From Coriolopsis trogii (Eukaryota; Basidiomycota; Agaricomycetes; Polyporales; Polyporaceae), in the NCBI GenBank assembly GCA_020543525.1, contig JAHYIO010000001.1:992001-1056000 (forward strand): DNA of 64,000 nucleotides, in the 5' to 3' direction. Positions 34,243 through 45,235 of the stretch are shown here, piece after piece. The position numbers and the translations under genes are program-made. Every line of letters begins with the position of its first letter. Position 1 is the stretch's first letter. The notes beneath the pieces are model-generated. The model did no database searches. It was not told where the DNA came from and worked only from the letters and a program-made list of their open reading frames with translations.

Positions 34243-37217
34243 TCAGAGCATGCCAAACCCGTCGTCGTCACCACCCCATCCGCCCGCCTCGGTCTCCTCT
34301 TGCATGTGCGAGTCTTCGCCGTCATCGGCGCCAGACGTCGGCGGCGCGCCGTCCGCGGACATCAGCGTGTCTTTGTGCCGGTCGGAGGAAGACGGGAGAG
34401 GCGAGGCCGAGGGGCCCTTGGTCAACGTCCCGACCGGCTGGCCCGAGAACCATGAGACCTGGACGGGGCCAACCATGGCGATGTGCGAGCCCTTCGCGAA
34501 GCCCTGTTGGGGTGTCCGACGGCACATCAGAACACAGTCAGGTAAAAAAACAACGGATGACACGCACCTGTTCTGCTGCAGCGCGACTCCGGAAGGAGAC
34601 GAGGATATCGCCGCCGTCTGTCGTCTCCACCGCTTCGACCTGGCCCGTCGTCTATACGCACACACCAGCCATCATCAGGACGTCGCGCTCACAAACAAAC
34701 AACAACGGCTCAACGACCGTACGCACCTCGTACCAGTCGCGCACCGCCTGCAGGGACTCGCTCGACGCGCCCTTCACGATAAGCTTTTTCGGGCGGTTGT
34801 CGAGCTTCATGCTCGCGCGCGGCGGACCGCCACGCATCGCGCCACGGAAGTAGCCACCACGCGCGCCGCGACCACGACCGCGGTACGGCCGGTATGGCGC
34901 GCTCCCATACGGAGGAGCTGCTTCGGCAGCGACGGGGATGCCGAGACTCGCAGCCTGACAAAGTGAAATCGAAAGACGGTCATTTCGTTGCAGCTGCCGC
35001 GTTCTCAGGCGCGTCGGACATACCTCTGCTTTGAGCTTCTCGAGCTTCGCCTTCAGCTCTTCCGTGCTCTCTTCTTCGCCCTCGCCCGTCGCTCCAGTCT
35101 CCACGTGGTGAATCTCGAGCTCCTTATCCAACCGCTCGCGCTCAATACGCTCTCGGTCGTCCGTGCGAGAAACCGACCGTTGTTTCTGCGGTGTGAAGGA
35201 AGAGGCAGACGCAGCTGGGGGCGGAGACTGGGAGGAAGTGGTCGCTGTCGATGACGGCTTCATCTCCTCGCCAAGCTTCCGGAGACGAGCCATAATCTCC
35301 TTCTTCTCTTCAGGAGACGCGGTGGAGAGCAGGGCCATGAGCGACTTCTGTTCAGCGATCTGCTGTTCGAGCAGCTTCTGCTTCGCAGCAAGTGCGGCCG
35401 CGGCGGTAGACGACGATGCCGATGGAACTCGAGAAGTAGGTGCAGGAGCGGCCGGGGAGGTCTGAGGGGCAGGTGAGCCCTCGTGCGGAGCAGTCGAGGG
35501 TGCGGGAGGGGCAGTCCGTTGTGCAACAATCGGGGCGGAGGCGGCGAGCAAGCGCTGGCCAGCCTGTCCATGACCTTCGAGAGGACGGTGCCAGAACACC
35601 TTGACAAACCTATTGCCGAACACGGCCTCCTCCGATTTCCACGCTTTGTGGGCCTCCTCATGGTTGGAGAAGCTCACCAACGCTTTTGCACTAACAGCGT
35701 CGACAGCGACGTTAGTGACCGTACCGAATTTGCTGAACCAGTCGTTGACAGCGCCCAACGAGAGCTTGTCCGCGGGAATCTTCTCCACGACGAGCGTCTT
35801 GTCATTCCGTCGCTCTGGACGGAAGCTTTGCGCGTCGCCGCTAAAGGTGCCGCGTCCCCTACCGCGACCTGCACCACCGCGGCCGCTTAGGGTGTGCGGT
35901 CTTTGCGGTACCTGATTGTCGTGTGGAGGGAAGTGAGGGGGCGCCGCGCCACCATTCATAGGTCCGGTGGACATAACATCCTCCATCGCTTTCTGTTGTG
36001 GACGGAACCCTTCACCTGCATTATGCGGTGAAACGTCCTGAATGGGTACTTGAGGTGTGAGGTCCTGGATGACGGGCAGCTCGCCAGGGTTGTGCCCCAA
36101 TGAACTGTCACCTCCCTCGGCTCTTGGTAATACTGCTGGTCGCGGATTCGGAACACGCGAGGGACCCATACCACCCGTAGGTCGCATGTCCATGCGCTCG
36201 TTAGGATCGTATGCACCGCCCGCAGGGGCACCCATTGGGAACGGCATTGCTCCCTGTCCCATCATAGGCAAGAATGGCATGCCATTTCCTCCCATAGGAA
36301 ACAGTTGTGCAGGAATGACCGCGTCTTCGCCGTGACTGTATTTGCAAAACGCACCACGCGCACAGTACCCGCTGTCTGGCATAGCTGAGCTCCCTTTTGG
36401 ACGAGTAATAGAGGGACACAAACTCACTGTGGTAGTCCCTGCATATCCCACGTCGTTGGTCTGGTGGCCGGTAGTTTTGCCCACCCCGCCCGATACCGCC
36501 ATTCATGCCTACGCCCATGCTCCCCATTCCACCGTCCATGTAGTCCGCACGAGCGCCATTCATCTCCATCCTCGCCCCTCGGTCGCCACGCCCACCCCAT
36601 GATGACCTGTTATCTCCCCGCCCACCATATCTCGAGAACTGCCCCTCCTGGTTCAACCGGGCTCCTTTTGAGGGTCCGGGCATGTCATAGTCGTCCTGGT
36701 CTATACCGCGTTTCCGTCCGCGATCGCCATGTGACGTTGTCGTGTTCATGAGGCCGTCCAAGGGAATGGGAATACCGCCCTCAGCGGACCCGCTCGCTGA
36801 AGCATAGCTCGGAAACGTGGATGACGAGGGTGTGGCAGAGTAAGGGACATAGGATTTCGAGCGCAGGGCCGTGAATAGCGTGTCGACGAAGTTGTGGCAC
36901 TCTGCGCGAGGGCGCAAGACGTAAACGACACGACGCCGTGGCGGTCGCGGAGGTGGCGAGCACGCACCTTTTTCCAGGAACTCCTCCAGCTGCACCACGA
37001 GCTCTTTTCGTAGCTCCGGCTCCGGTACGTCGTGCTTCAAGAGGGCAAGAATGTACTCGGCGAGCGCACCCGGCTCAGCATCGCATCTGCAGACAAAGGA
37101 ATGACATATCAGCGCGACTCCGTGAACCCACATGAATGCGCGGCTAACGGACATGGGTTCGAGCGTCCTGACGAGCCATGGCTTGAGATCGTTGGCGGTC
37201 GAAGGGTCGTATAGCAT
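34243..37217 (-). CDS. RNA-binding protein of the RBM26/27-Rmn1 family
   Basis: A multi-exon gene starting MLYDPSTANDLKPWLV. A PWI-like N-terminal fold spans the first splice (RTLEPICDAEPGALAEYILALLKHD). Then come an Arg/Gly/Met-rich region and a CCCH finger built across an intron (CRDYHNSGY, then CARGAFCKYSHG, spacing C-x8-C-x5-C-x3-H). A first RRM follows (KTLVVEKIPADKLSLGAVND), then a coiled coil (AAKQKLLEQQIAEQKSL) and an RGG patch. A second RRM (KKLIVKGASSESLQAVRDWYE) is split by an intron before the last exon, which ends FGML at 34243. The RBM26/27 and fission-yeast Rmn1 proteins work in nuclear RNA surveillance with the exosome. The first donor is GTCCGT. Confidence 0.88.
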
Positions 37218-37542
37218 TGTCAGCCAAGGCACAATCGCGTGTACAAGGCCGGAGGAGGAAGGTAGTGGCAGAGAGGTAGAAGGAAGATGATTCGGGCTCT
37301 CCTGCCTGCGCGCCCAACCTACGGTGGCGCAAACTTCCGCTTTCCTCTTGCCGCCCGCCTTCTGACAAATCAAGCCATATACGGTATGTGTAGTGTTTAC
37401 GACCGTGATCATGTTCTCTCATGTTTTCCTGTCCTGCGAAGCATTTGCCATCAGGAGGTGACGCATATAATAAGGGACATTGTCAGAGAAAGCCCCTTCA
37501 CAGCCGGCAACAAGGACAGCAACTTCAACATCAATGGGGTAC

Positions 37543-37560
37543 TATGTATGTATGTATGTA
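37543..37560. repeat. TATG microsatellite
   Basis: Four and a half copies of the tetranucleotide TATG lie between the Rmn1-like and alpha-galactosidase genes. Confidence 0.8.
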
Positions 37561-37729
37561 CATCGACGGGAGAGCAAGAGTACCAATACTGTACATGGCG
37601 AAGAGCAAAACAGCACGTTCGGTAGGTCCGTCCGACTTCAGCACAGAACATCGTCCATCCACTGTCAATAATACACATACAAGCAACCTCCAGACTCCTG
37701 CATCCCATCCCATCCCACCCTAGGACCCA

Positions 37730-37837
37730 TCACGCGTTCTTTTTCGTCAGCAGCCAACCTTTCAGTCTCGATCGCTGGAATCCCACAGCTGCCAACATGC
37801 CCACAACCGCCGCCGCTGCGGCAATCAATCCAACTAG
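37730..37837 (-). other. In-frame extension after a readthrough-type stop in alpha-galactosidase
   Basis: The stop is TGA followed by CTA and G, the strongest known readthrough context. The frame then runs 35 sense codons to a second TGA at 37730-37732. It encodes a hydrophobic run of about 20 residues (beginning LVGLIAAAAAVVG), then a basic region (QRSRLKGW), and ends KKNA, a KKXX dilysine ER-retrieval signal. A GTGAGT donor also overlaps the stop, so removal of 33 or 60 nt by splicing could equally restore the frame. Either route gives a C-terminal tail; the 60-nt splice would remove most of the helix. Confidence 0.55.
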
Positions 37838-39652
37838 TCATAACTCACTGACCGCCCGCCGTGAGTTCGACACAGGGGTGGCCCTGTACACCTTTGTCTG
37901 GTGAGTCGCGAGGTCGACAGTGATGGAGCCAGAGTGATCTCCGATGCTAAGGCCCCATTTGCCGTTCGTGTCCTTCTGCCAGAGGTCAAATAGCGTAAAG
38001 GTTTGGGAGGCGAAGGAGCGGCCCTGGTCGTGGAAGATGTCAATGAATGAGAGGTCGACGGTCTGGTTCGCAGGGGAAGTGTTCATGATAGCGAAGACGA
38101 ATTGGCTGATGGTGGGGTCAGTATATGCGAGCATGCGAAGAAAATAGTAGAACCTACTTGTTGGCAAGGCTACCTGACCAGAGCTGGAGATCACCACCCT
38201 CGGAGAGCGTGCGCTTCCATACACGACTGGCAGGAGAACCGTTCGCATCTTGGTTGACTGCGATGATGGCGTCGTTCGTGATAATTGTCTTGGTCTCGTC
38301 GGACATGTTGGTGACGTCGTTCCCGAGGATGAGCGGACTCTTGACGAGAGCCCACATAGAAAAATGAGTGACTAGACACCACCCAGTTAGCGGCGCTCTA
38401 CCCGTGCGTAGAGAAGCTCATTTGTACCATATTCATCGAAGGTCATGCCGCCATTGCCAACTTCAAGCATGTCGAGGTCGTTCCAGTGTCCTTTACCAGC
38501 CTTCTGCCCTAGGGGGGCAGAGAAGTCGATTATACGTGCCATAGCGCAAACTGGTCAGGGGGGAATATGAGAAACATTCATAGTGTAAGACAGATTGCGA
38601 CTTACTGAAGCCGGGTAGCTTGCAGTCGAGCATACTCGTGCAAGGGCACCTATCATCGTAACGGTCGAAGTTCTGCATTCAACGGTAATGTTAAAGCCTG
38701 CCGGTTCAGACTGGGGCAGGTGCGTACATCATAGATGTCACCGGAAATACGCCAACTGTTAGCGATATCCTGAGCAAACCATGAGCAAACCAGTCACAAC
38801 AGCATAAGTTGACGGAGGACATACCACAGCGAAGTTCCAGGGACCATCCTCGCCCCAGTTGCACATTGAGTAGAGGATGGGACGCCCTGTAGCGTTCAAA
38901 GCACGAGACATGTTGTTGAAACGCTCATAGGATATCAGAGGGGTACCCGCGCGACCCTCGTTATAGCAGTTGTCGTACTTGAGGTAGTCAACACCCCATG
39001 AGGCGTAGGTCTTCGCGTCAATCTCTTCAAAGCCCAGGGAACCGAACCTGCCACCGCAAGTGTACCTATTGTATCACGAAAAGTCAATAGCGTTCGGTCC
39101 ATGTGCTTTGGGCACCGGATGACGCCCTGTACTTACGTTCCAGCGCTGCTGTATATGCCGAACTAGATTTGCGCGTTAGAGAAGTTCCAGGAAGGTGCAT
39201 GTATTGTACGATATGCATACCTTTAGGCCCATTTCATGAATCTGGTCCGCAACGGCCTTGATTCCGTTTGGGAACTTGTCCTTGCTCTCGACAGGAGCGC
39301 CCGTGTCAGGGTCCCGGGCATCAGCATGCCAACCTAGGACGAGAATGAGAAGACGAGAGACGCATACAACGACATGTACTTACAGTCATCGACAATCACG
39401 TCTGAGATAGTGAAATCGTATGCTGAGGAATTGTATGTGACCAGAATACTGGGGGAACTCACAGTTGTAGCCCAATGCCGTTAGGTTGTTGGAGACGAGA
39501 GCCTTCGCAGCGCTGACGATGGTGTCCTCGTTGATGCCACAGCCAAAGTGGTTCCAGGTGTTCCAGCCCATCTGAGGCGTCAACGCCAGCCCGTTGTTGA
39601 GTGCCACCACGGCCGGGAGGACGGCAAGGAGGGCGAGGAAAAGGCGCGCCAT
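37838..39652 (-). CDS. Alpha-galactosidase, GH27
   Basis: A secreted GH27 enzyme split into many short exons. It starts [20 protein letters not shown], a signal peptide, followed at once by [18 protein letters not shown]. The nucleophile Asp is in YLKYDNC near 38970. Other exons carry [17 protein letters not shown], then ILYSMCNWG, and [16 protein letters not shown], where the acid/base Asp region lies. The beta-sandwich domain ends [17 protein letters not shown], then a short Ser/Arg tail to the TGA at 37838-37840. GH27 enzymes release galactose from galactomannans and raffinose-type sugars. After the TGA the same frame stays open for 35 codons, encoding a membrane helix (see the separate entry). 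Not every small exon border was fixed. Confidence 0.92.
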
Positions 39653-40591
39653 TGTGGGTGCGGAGGCAAAGTTCTGGGGTTGAGTAGAGGCGTGGAGGAG
39701 GCTTTTATTGGCAAGGATACCGTCGAGGGAAGCTAGGAAGAGGCGTCGAGATGCGCCCGGCCGAAGTAATGGAATGGACAGAAGGAGGAGGCCGTACGTC
39801 TCCAGCAGTCAGATGACGGCGAGAGTCCCGTAAACGTGATGCTCCAAGCCGAGAAGACTGCTCGGCAGAGAGGCGTGACCGACGAAGCCAGCGAGCGCGG
39901 TCCGCTCGAGGGCAGCAAGTGAGAGCAGCGACAAGAGCAGCGGAGAGCGGACATCTGCGGTCGCAGTCGTCGTCCTCGACACGCGCTCGACCGACGCGTG
40001 GACTCCGCCTTCTGCACCGCCACAACGTCCGGCATAGACGCCAGGCGCATCAACGTGTGACGTCACGCGTCTTCTTGTCTACGCAGCGTTCACTCGAACC
40101 TTTGTACCTCCTCTGTCCATCGGTGACACGCAGTGTTCCACTCTAGGCCTCCAAATGGTACCACAACGCCTTGCCTACTGTCTAGCGTAGGCCATGAATC
40201 GGAGCTGCGACGGACTCTCCATAGCGAAGCAATGTAGTACCACATCGGATAGCGTTGACGGCAACTACACAGGTATCCGCGCCAGACAAGGATCGCCCAC
40301 AAAACCACCGTGCACTCAGTTTCACCTCAACGCAAGCCCGCAAAACACCACCAAAAGGCGGTATGTTGTTGCGATGCAGTCATAAACCATGCCGTGCAGG
40401 CGAAAAGAGGCTGAATCACCTCAACCTTCAACTGTCGAACCTTGCGCATATCGCAAACCACTCCCGCACGGAGCGCGACCTCGCACTGGTACTATGGCGG
40501 CAGTTTGTTTATATAACAGCAGCGCGACATGTTGCGGAACCTACAACCTGAAGTCGGTAAACCCATTTGCAGACCCAGCAGTACTCCCTAG
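39653..40591. other. intergenic, upstream of alpha-galactosidase and the small gene
   Basis: About 940 bases separate the two divergent genes. It contains TGACGTCA at 40058-40065, next to ACGCGT, matching the palindrome at 9860. No gene was recognised. Confidence 0.4.
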
Positions 40592-40850
40592 ATGTCTTCG
40601 AACACGACGAACACTCCCGGATCCTCTCAGGGCACTCAGCCCTCCACATCAACCCCTAACTCCAAAGCGAATGGCGGAGCTGCGTATGTATAGCTCGCCT
40701 ACTCACTGGAGTACTCATAAAGCTGAACGATTCTACAACAGTGCATCCGGGAATACTCCTGCCCCGGCGAACGGCGGCTCGAAATCTAGCTCCCAACCTC
40801 TAGTACAACGCCAGACTCCCACCCCTTTGATGAAGGCCGTTCCTGAATGA
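40592..40850 (+). CDS. Small 66-residue Ser/Thr/Pro-rich protein
   Basis: Exons 40592-40683 and 40742-40850 join through a 58-nt intron (GTATGT donor, ACAG acceptor) to 201 nt exactly, giving 66 aa. The product starts MSSNTTNTPGSSQGTQ and ends TPLMKAVPE. It is rich in Ser, Thr, Pro, Asn and Gly and has no signal peptide. The first exon would look like a 33-codon frame without splicing. I know no family. The clean splice and frame closure are the only support. Confidence 0.5.
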
Positions 40851-41689
40851 TCACAGACGTACTCGTGCAACTTAGAGCCTGAATCAGAATGATTAGTAGA
40901 TGTTCGCACCAAGTTTAGATTCCTGCGCCGGCGATAGTACTCGTTCTGATAGGAATGTGGTTGTATCCCGTCGTTAATGTTGCCTGCCTCCCTACAATAT
41001 ATTAATCGATACAAGCTTGTGTATGGTGCAATTGTGTAAGTAATTCACCGACAGGACAGTTGTGTACTGCGTGACCAGACTGTGACTGGGAGTTGCCGAG
41101 CGATCACCAAACTCCGACCATTGAGCGCTGAGCCTGCGACATTCATGGCATGACGATGTATCCCCACTAACATGAACAGTGGTCCTCTATGGATCTCGTT
41201 GTGCCTCCGCTCGTACGGCTATGAATGAGTGGACACGACCGGTGCCAGAACGATGAGGCCACGTTGTGATACTTCAAATCTCCAAGCCACACAAATGGCG
41301 ATGACGGATTGAATGCGCCTCAACGCCCTGTTACACACTCAACCTGATTTACCAACTTGGGAGGATACGTCGCTGACCTCCCCCCTCCTGGTAGGAAGTC
41401 ATTCAGAGGCGTATCACTATGGGTCGTAGTAGGTGAGCAACGTCCCACCTCAAGCCTCGCCCACCTAGGCCTACGTATTCTAACGGGATTCAACCTCCTC
41501 TTTATCTTGTCTAGGGTAACTGAACTCCGTTCATAATCATAGATCGGAAAATCTCTGGGCACCCATGGCGTACACATCGCGCCTCTCTCTTTTGGGAATC
41601 TGAAGCTTCAGCTTCGTCTCGTACTCTCTCTATAGAGGTCCCTCCTGCCGTGCTACTCCGGGTCGCCCTCCACGCAGGCATCTCGTCTG
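40851..41689. other. intergenic, gene-poor
   Basis: About 840 AT-richer bases without a recognised gene or repeat. Confidence 0.4.
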
Positions 41690-42530
41690 CTCGCGTCCCG
41701 AAACGGCCAGGCCTCGCAAACCTCTCTTCGACCCGCCGCGTAACAAGCCATCTGCGTCGTCTGTGCAGACATCGTTGATACTTCCATCGTATGCTTCGCC
41801 TGACAACGTTCGGAACGGTGGGCAGGGACGACTCGCTCTACCCCCGCACACGCTGACGGAGTCCGATCCCTCTGGAGCATGTGCCACGCAAGTATGTAGA
41901 CGCGCCCCTCGTTGCGTAGTACGAGAGGAAGGTCCGGGAGTACGAAATCAAAGGTCGGATCTACTGCCACAACCACGCCTGCTCCGCATTCATCAGGGTA
42001 AGTCTGCAATATGCCGACCACGATGCTCTGCGAGCTGTGCGGCTGCGAGACATGCGGCTGCTGCATGGAGGACTCGGAGGCGCATCCGGGGCGCATGGGC
42101 GCAATGACGGAGGAGGATGAGGCAATGATGGAATTTACGAGGGTGCAGGGATGGCAGCGCTGCTCGTCATGCTTGCACTTTGTCGAATCCACGGAGGGCT
42201 GCTACTACTGCATGACGTGTATTTGCGGAAAGCAGTTCCTGCGGGACGACGTGGAATACATACGAGTGCCACAGTCAGTGCCCAATAAGGAGGGTGATCA
42301 TATCTCTATCGCAGGAGCTGGGCGATGTACATATGGTACAATGCCCATTGTATGATAGCTGTACAGGTACTTACTTGATGATGCATGTGACTCACGCAGA
42401 GTGTGGTCCTTTGCGGTTGTTCTTATGGAGAATTAGATTCCGAGATCGGGACGCGTGCCGACGTTCTCGCAGCTTGTGGTTGCTCTGTGGGCGATGTGCC
42501 CATTCTAACCTTACCAGGTGGTTTGGTAAA
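41690..42530 (+). pseudogene. Second degraded RBR/IBR relic
   Basis: A stretch in one frame reads DDSLYP, then after a TGA SPIPLEHVPRKYVDAPLVA, then TAG, then YERKVREYEIKGRIYCHNHACSAFI (about 41823-41996). This is the end of RING1 and the start of the IBR, with two in-frame stops. The next part, LCELCGCETCGCC, is in another frame from about 42029. GWQRCSSCLHFVESTEGC then stands for RING2. A possible donor at 41997 could explain one shift, but not the two stops. It differs in sequence from the 15.9-kb relic, so it probably decayed independently. Boundaries are approximate. Confidence 0.62.
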
Positions 42531-42563
42531 GCGTTACGGCAACCAGCGTGACATGGTGACCAG

Positions 42564-42606
42564 ACGCGTCTCCGCAGGTAGACGCGACGGCGCCTCACCT
42601 ACGCGT
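42564..42606 (+). promoter_or_regulatory. Two MluI (MCB) boxes upstream of PSF1
   Basis: ACGCGT occurs at 42564-42569 and 42601-42606, 92 to 50 bases before the ATG. This is the binding motif of the MBF factor that drives G1/S genes in yeasts. A related GACGCGA sits between them. Confidence 0.55.
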
Positions 42607-42655
42607 TCTGCGCCAACCACCACCTTTGCCAGTGCTCTTGCGGCCGAACGCCACC

Positions 42656-43471
42656 ATGAACGCAGCCGCGCAGTACGGAGACCTCGCCACCCAGCTCGTC
42701 ACCGAGTCTCGGCGGTCCACAGCGACGAACACGCTTTTGAAATACAATGACGTCCTCGTGCGGTCCATCATCCGCGAGCAGCGCGACCTCGAGGCGCGCA
42801 TCGAGGACGCCCTCAAACACACCTCTCCCTCCGACGACAACGACCCAGCAGACCCCGATGCGGACCCGGACCCAACACTAGACGAGGCGCGCCAAAAAGC
42901 AGCGGAGCGGTACATGCCCACCATCCTCCTCTACCAGACCGCGATCCTCCGAAACAAGCGCTGCCTGCTCGCGTACCACCACCACCGGCTCGAGTTCCTC
43001 AAGGACCTCTACTGGTCCGTCGGCGGCGCCCTCCCCCTCCTCCTCTCCCTCTCCCCCGCTCAGGCGCATTCCGTCGTCGCCGCGAATACTGGTGCCGATG
43101 CTGGAGCGGGCGCGGGCGCGAACGGTGATGTAGGACCGAGCGTGGCGGCGTCCGCCCCGCAGGACATCCGCTCGAAGCTCTCCCCGCACGAGGTCGACTT
43201 CCTGCGCTCATACGCGGCGTCGGTGCTCACCCTCCGCCAGGAGGCGTTCTCGTCTGCCGCGGGCGCGGAAGGCGTCACGGAGGACATCGACCTGCTTGCC
43301 CCCATCTCACATCCACCAAAGGACTTGCAGGTGCACGTGCGCGTCGTGCGCGACTGTGGGATCGTGCACACGGAGCTGGGTGCGATCGACTTTCGGAAAG
43401 GGCACCGGTTTTTGGTGCGGAGGTCGGATATCGAGCATCTTATCATGCAGGGGTACTTGGAGGAATCGTAG
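42656..43471 (+). CDS. PSF1: GINS complex subunit PSF1
   Basis: A single-exon 271-aa protein. GINS joins MCM2-7 and CDC45 to form the replicative helicase. Family signs include YNDVLVRSIIREQRDL, then TILLYQTAILRNKRCLLAYHHHRLEFL (conserved PSF1 helix). Near the end come DLQVHVRVVRDCGIVHTELG and the B-domain motif HRFLVRRSDIEHLIMQGYLE. An Ala/Gly-rich insert around residues 144-175 (GADAGAGAGANGD) interrupts the middle and makes the protein longer than yeast PSF1 (about 208 aa). The ATG at 42656 is preferred over the upstream frame at 42626, as family members begin close to the first helix. Confidence 0.93.
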   Translation: MNAAAQYGDLATQLVTESRRSTATNTLLKYNDVLVRSIIREQRDLEARIEDALKHTSPSDDNDPADPDADPDPTLDEARQKAAERYMPTILLYQTAILRNKRCLLAYHHHRLEFLKDLYWSVGGALPLLLSLSPAQAHSVVAANTGADAGAGAGANGDVGPSVAASAPQDIRSKLSPHEVDFLRSYAASVLTLRQEAFSSAAGAEGVTEDIDLLAPISHPPKDLQVHVRVVRDCGIVHTELGAIDFRKGHRFLVRRSDIEHLIMQGYLEES

Positions 43472-43905
43472 CAGCGCGATGTGATGTTGGGTTGCATGTA
43501 TGTGTCATGACATTGGCAGGACTCTCGTATGATGTCGATGAGGCCTGATCTGCTATGTAAATGTATGTACTTTGTCTTCGTTCCGTTTGCTGTCGTTGCT
43601 ATTGGTCTCACTACCTACCTGATCCTTTGAGTAACTAATGAACATGCAGTCAGAATCTTCGCGAGCATAGGATCCATTGGACCCCAGCAATCTTAAGCAT
43701 TGCGACAAGCACAACCAACAGACATAGACCTGGCTACGCGAAGCACACGATTACACTTGGTAACGAGTAAATGCGCATACATCGCGCGGGTATGCAAGAG
43801 TGAACGACAGGATAGACAGGAGTGTATTAGAGCGTGCTTTCGTGTTGACGGACGGGGAGGTAACGCGTGGGGGACAAGGGCACGAAGGAGATCAAGTGAA
43901 CCTCC
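43472..43905. other. intergenic, converging 3' ends
   Basis: This 430-base spacer between PSF1 and the LysM gene holds no recognised gene. Confidence 0.45.
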
Positions 43906-44604
43906 TTAGAGCTCGTCGCAATAGGGGATAAGATCCTCGTCGTCATCGTCAGTCACGGTCTCCGTGGCGGCGGGAGCGGACGTGATGGGGGCGGCGGTGG
44001 TCACGGGAGGCGCGGGAGCAGCAGCACCGCCGGCAACGCAGAGAACCTAGGATGAGAGCCGAGGTCAGAATGTGTTCATGCAGTGCTGTATGAGTGGAAG
44101 AACGTACCTCGCCAGTGTAGAGGTTGGCGCAGTCGGCATCAATCTGGGGGTTGTTGGACCAGAGGAGGGTGGCGTTGATGGCGTAAGTGCTCATGATCGT
44201 CTCACAGACATCGTTCTCCTCGACGACGTGGGTGGTGGTGCAGTCCTCGCCCTCGGTACCAAGGCAGAGAACCTGGTCGATTTGGAGGTTGTCACAACCC
44301 GCGTTGATGTCCGGGTTCACGGCGGCAAGCTGGTAGCTGAGAGATTGGACGACGTAAGGACGAGAGTTGGGAGAGAAGAGGTGACAGAGACGTACGTGGA
44401 AACGTTGTTGGCAGCAGAGATGGTGTCGCACCAGTCACCAGCCTTGACCTTGTAGGTACGGGTGCACGCTTTCTCAGCCGCGAAGACAGCTGCGGGAGAT
44501 GAATGTGAGCTTGACGTTGAACTGACGCGGTGCGACGGGAGACACGTACAGTGGGCGATGAGGGGAACAGCGACGAAAGCGGCGACGACTGAGCGGGCGA
44601 ACAT
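43906..44604 (-). CDS. Secreted protein with two LysM domains
   Basis: A multi-exon gene starting MFARSVVAAFVAVPLIAH, a signal peptide. The first LysM is CTRTYKVKAGDWCDTISAANN continuing into YQLAAVNPDINAGCDNL across an intron. The second is TTTHVVEENDVCETIMSTYAI, then NNPQIDADCANLYTGEV. A short acidic, Ala/Pro-rich tail ends EDLIPYCDEL at 43906. LysM domains bind chitin or related glycans, and in plant and insect pathogens they shield hyphae. In a wood-decay fungus the role may be wall remodelling. The protein is small with paired cysteines. No catalytic domain is present. Confidence 0.88.
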
Positions 44605-45235
44605 GGCTTCAAGGATGCACGAAAGCAAAGGAATGTGTATGCTCGTGGGGCAGGAACGAAGGACGAAGCGTGAGAGGAGGCCGCTGAGGTCGTCGGGGGA
44701 GGAGGCTGAGGAGAGGAAGAGGAGATGGACTTGACTGGATGGCCAACTTGTTCTCTGATATCTGCGCTCACAGCCGATCACTTGGCACTGGCCCCGGATA
44801 GCGCCCGACGCGGCGGAGGATTCAATTGGGTCACCGACAAGCCTCACGCGGCCGGCCTCTCCCTGCCGCTCCCTTGGCGACCGACAACGTCTTCCAAGCT
44901 CTCGACAAGCACGCTAGAACTCATGGCAGAGATTCAGCCAGCTGTAGGCTGAGTGCGAGCTACGTCGCAGAGTTGCATACTCATCTGGCATGTGTCCTGG
45001 CCGCGCGGCGATACAAGGCCATCTCAGAGCCATCGTTGTTGTGTGATCACATTCAGCAGACGTCCTGTGCTCATCATGTAGCAGGTGCCTGAGCTGAGCG
45101 GTAAGATCTCGAGAAGGACTGCGCAGGTAATTCATCATCTTCTTGGGAAGCCGCCTAAAATATGCCATCTGAACGCAGACGCCCATACCAACGCATGTCA
45201 TGCGCGTTTCGATCTCAGCGTCCGAGTCTGTACGT
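44605..45235. other. divergent spacer
   Basis: About 630 bases lie between the LysM gene (minus) and IND1 (plus). The promoters of both should lie here. No gene was recognised. Confidence 0.4.

Noticed and set aside
39809..40066. 85-codon minus-strand frame upstream of alpha-galactosidase
   Set aside because: It lacks any recognisable domain and would crowd the promoter. The GC-rich composition explains the open frame.
43906..43935. LysM protein ends in CDEL, resembling an ER-retention signal
   Set aside because: Known fungal signals are HDEL/KDEL/ADEL-like. Cys at -4 is not accepted and probably forms a disulfide, so this is likely chance.
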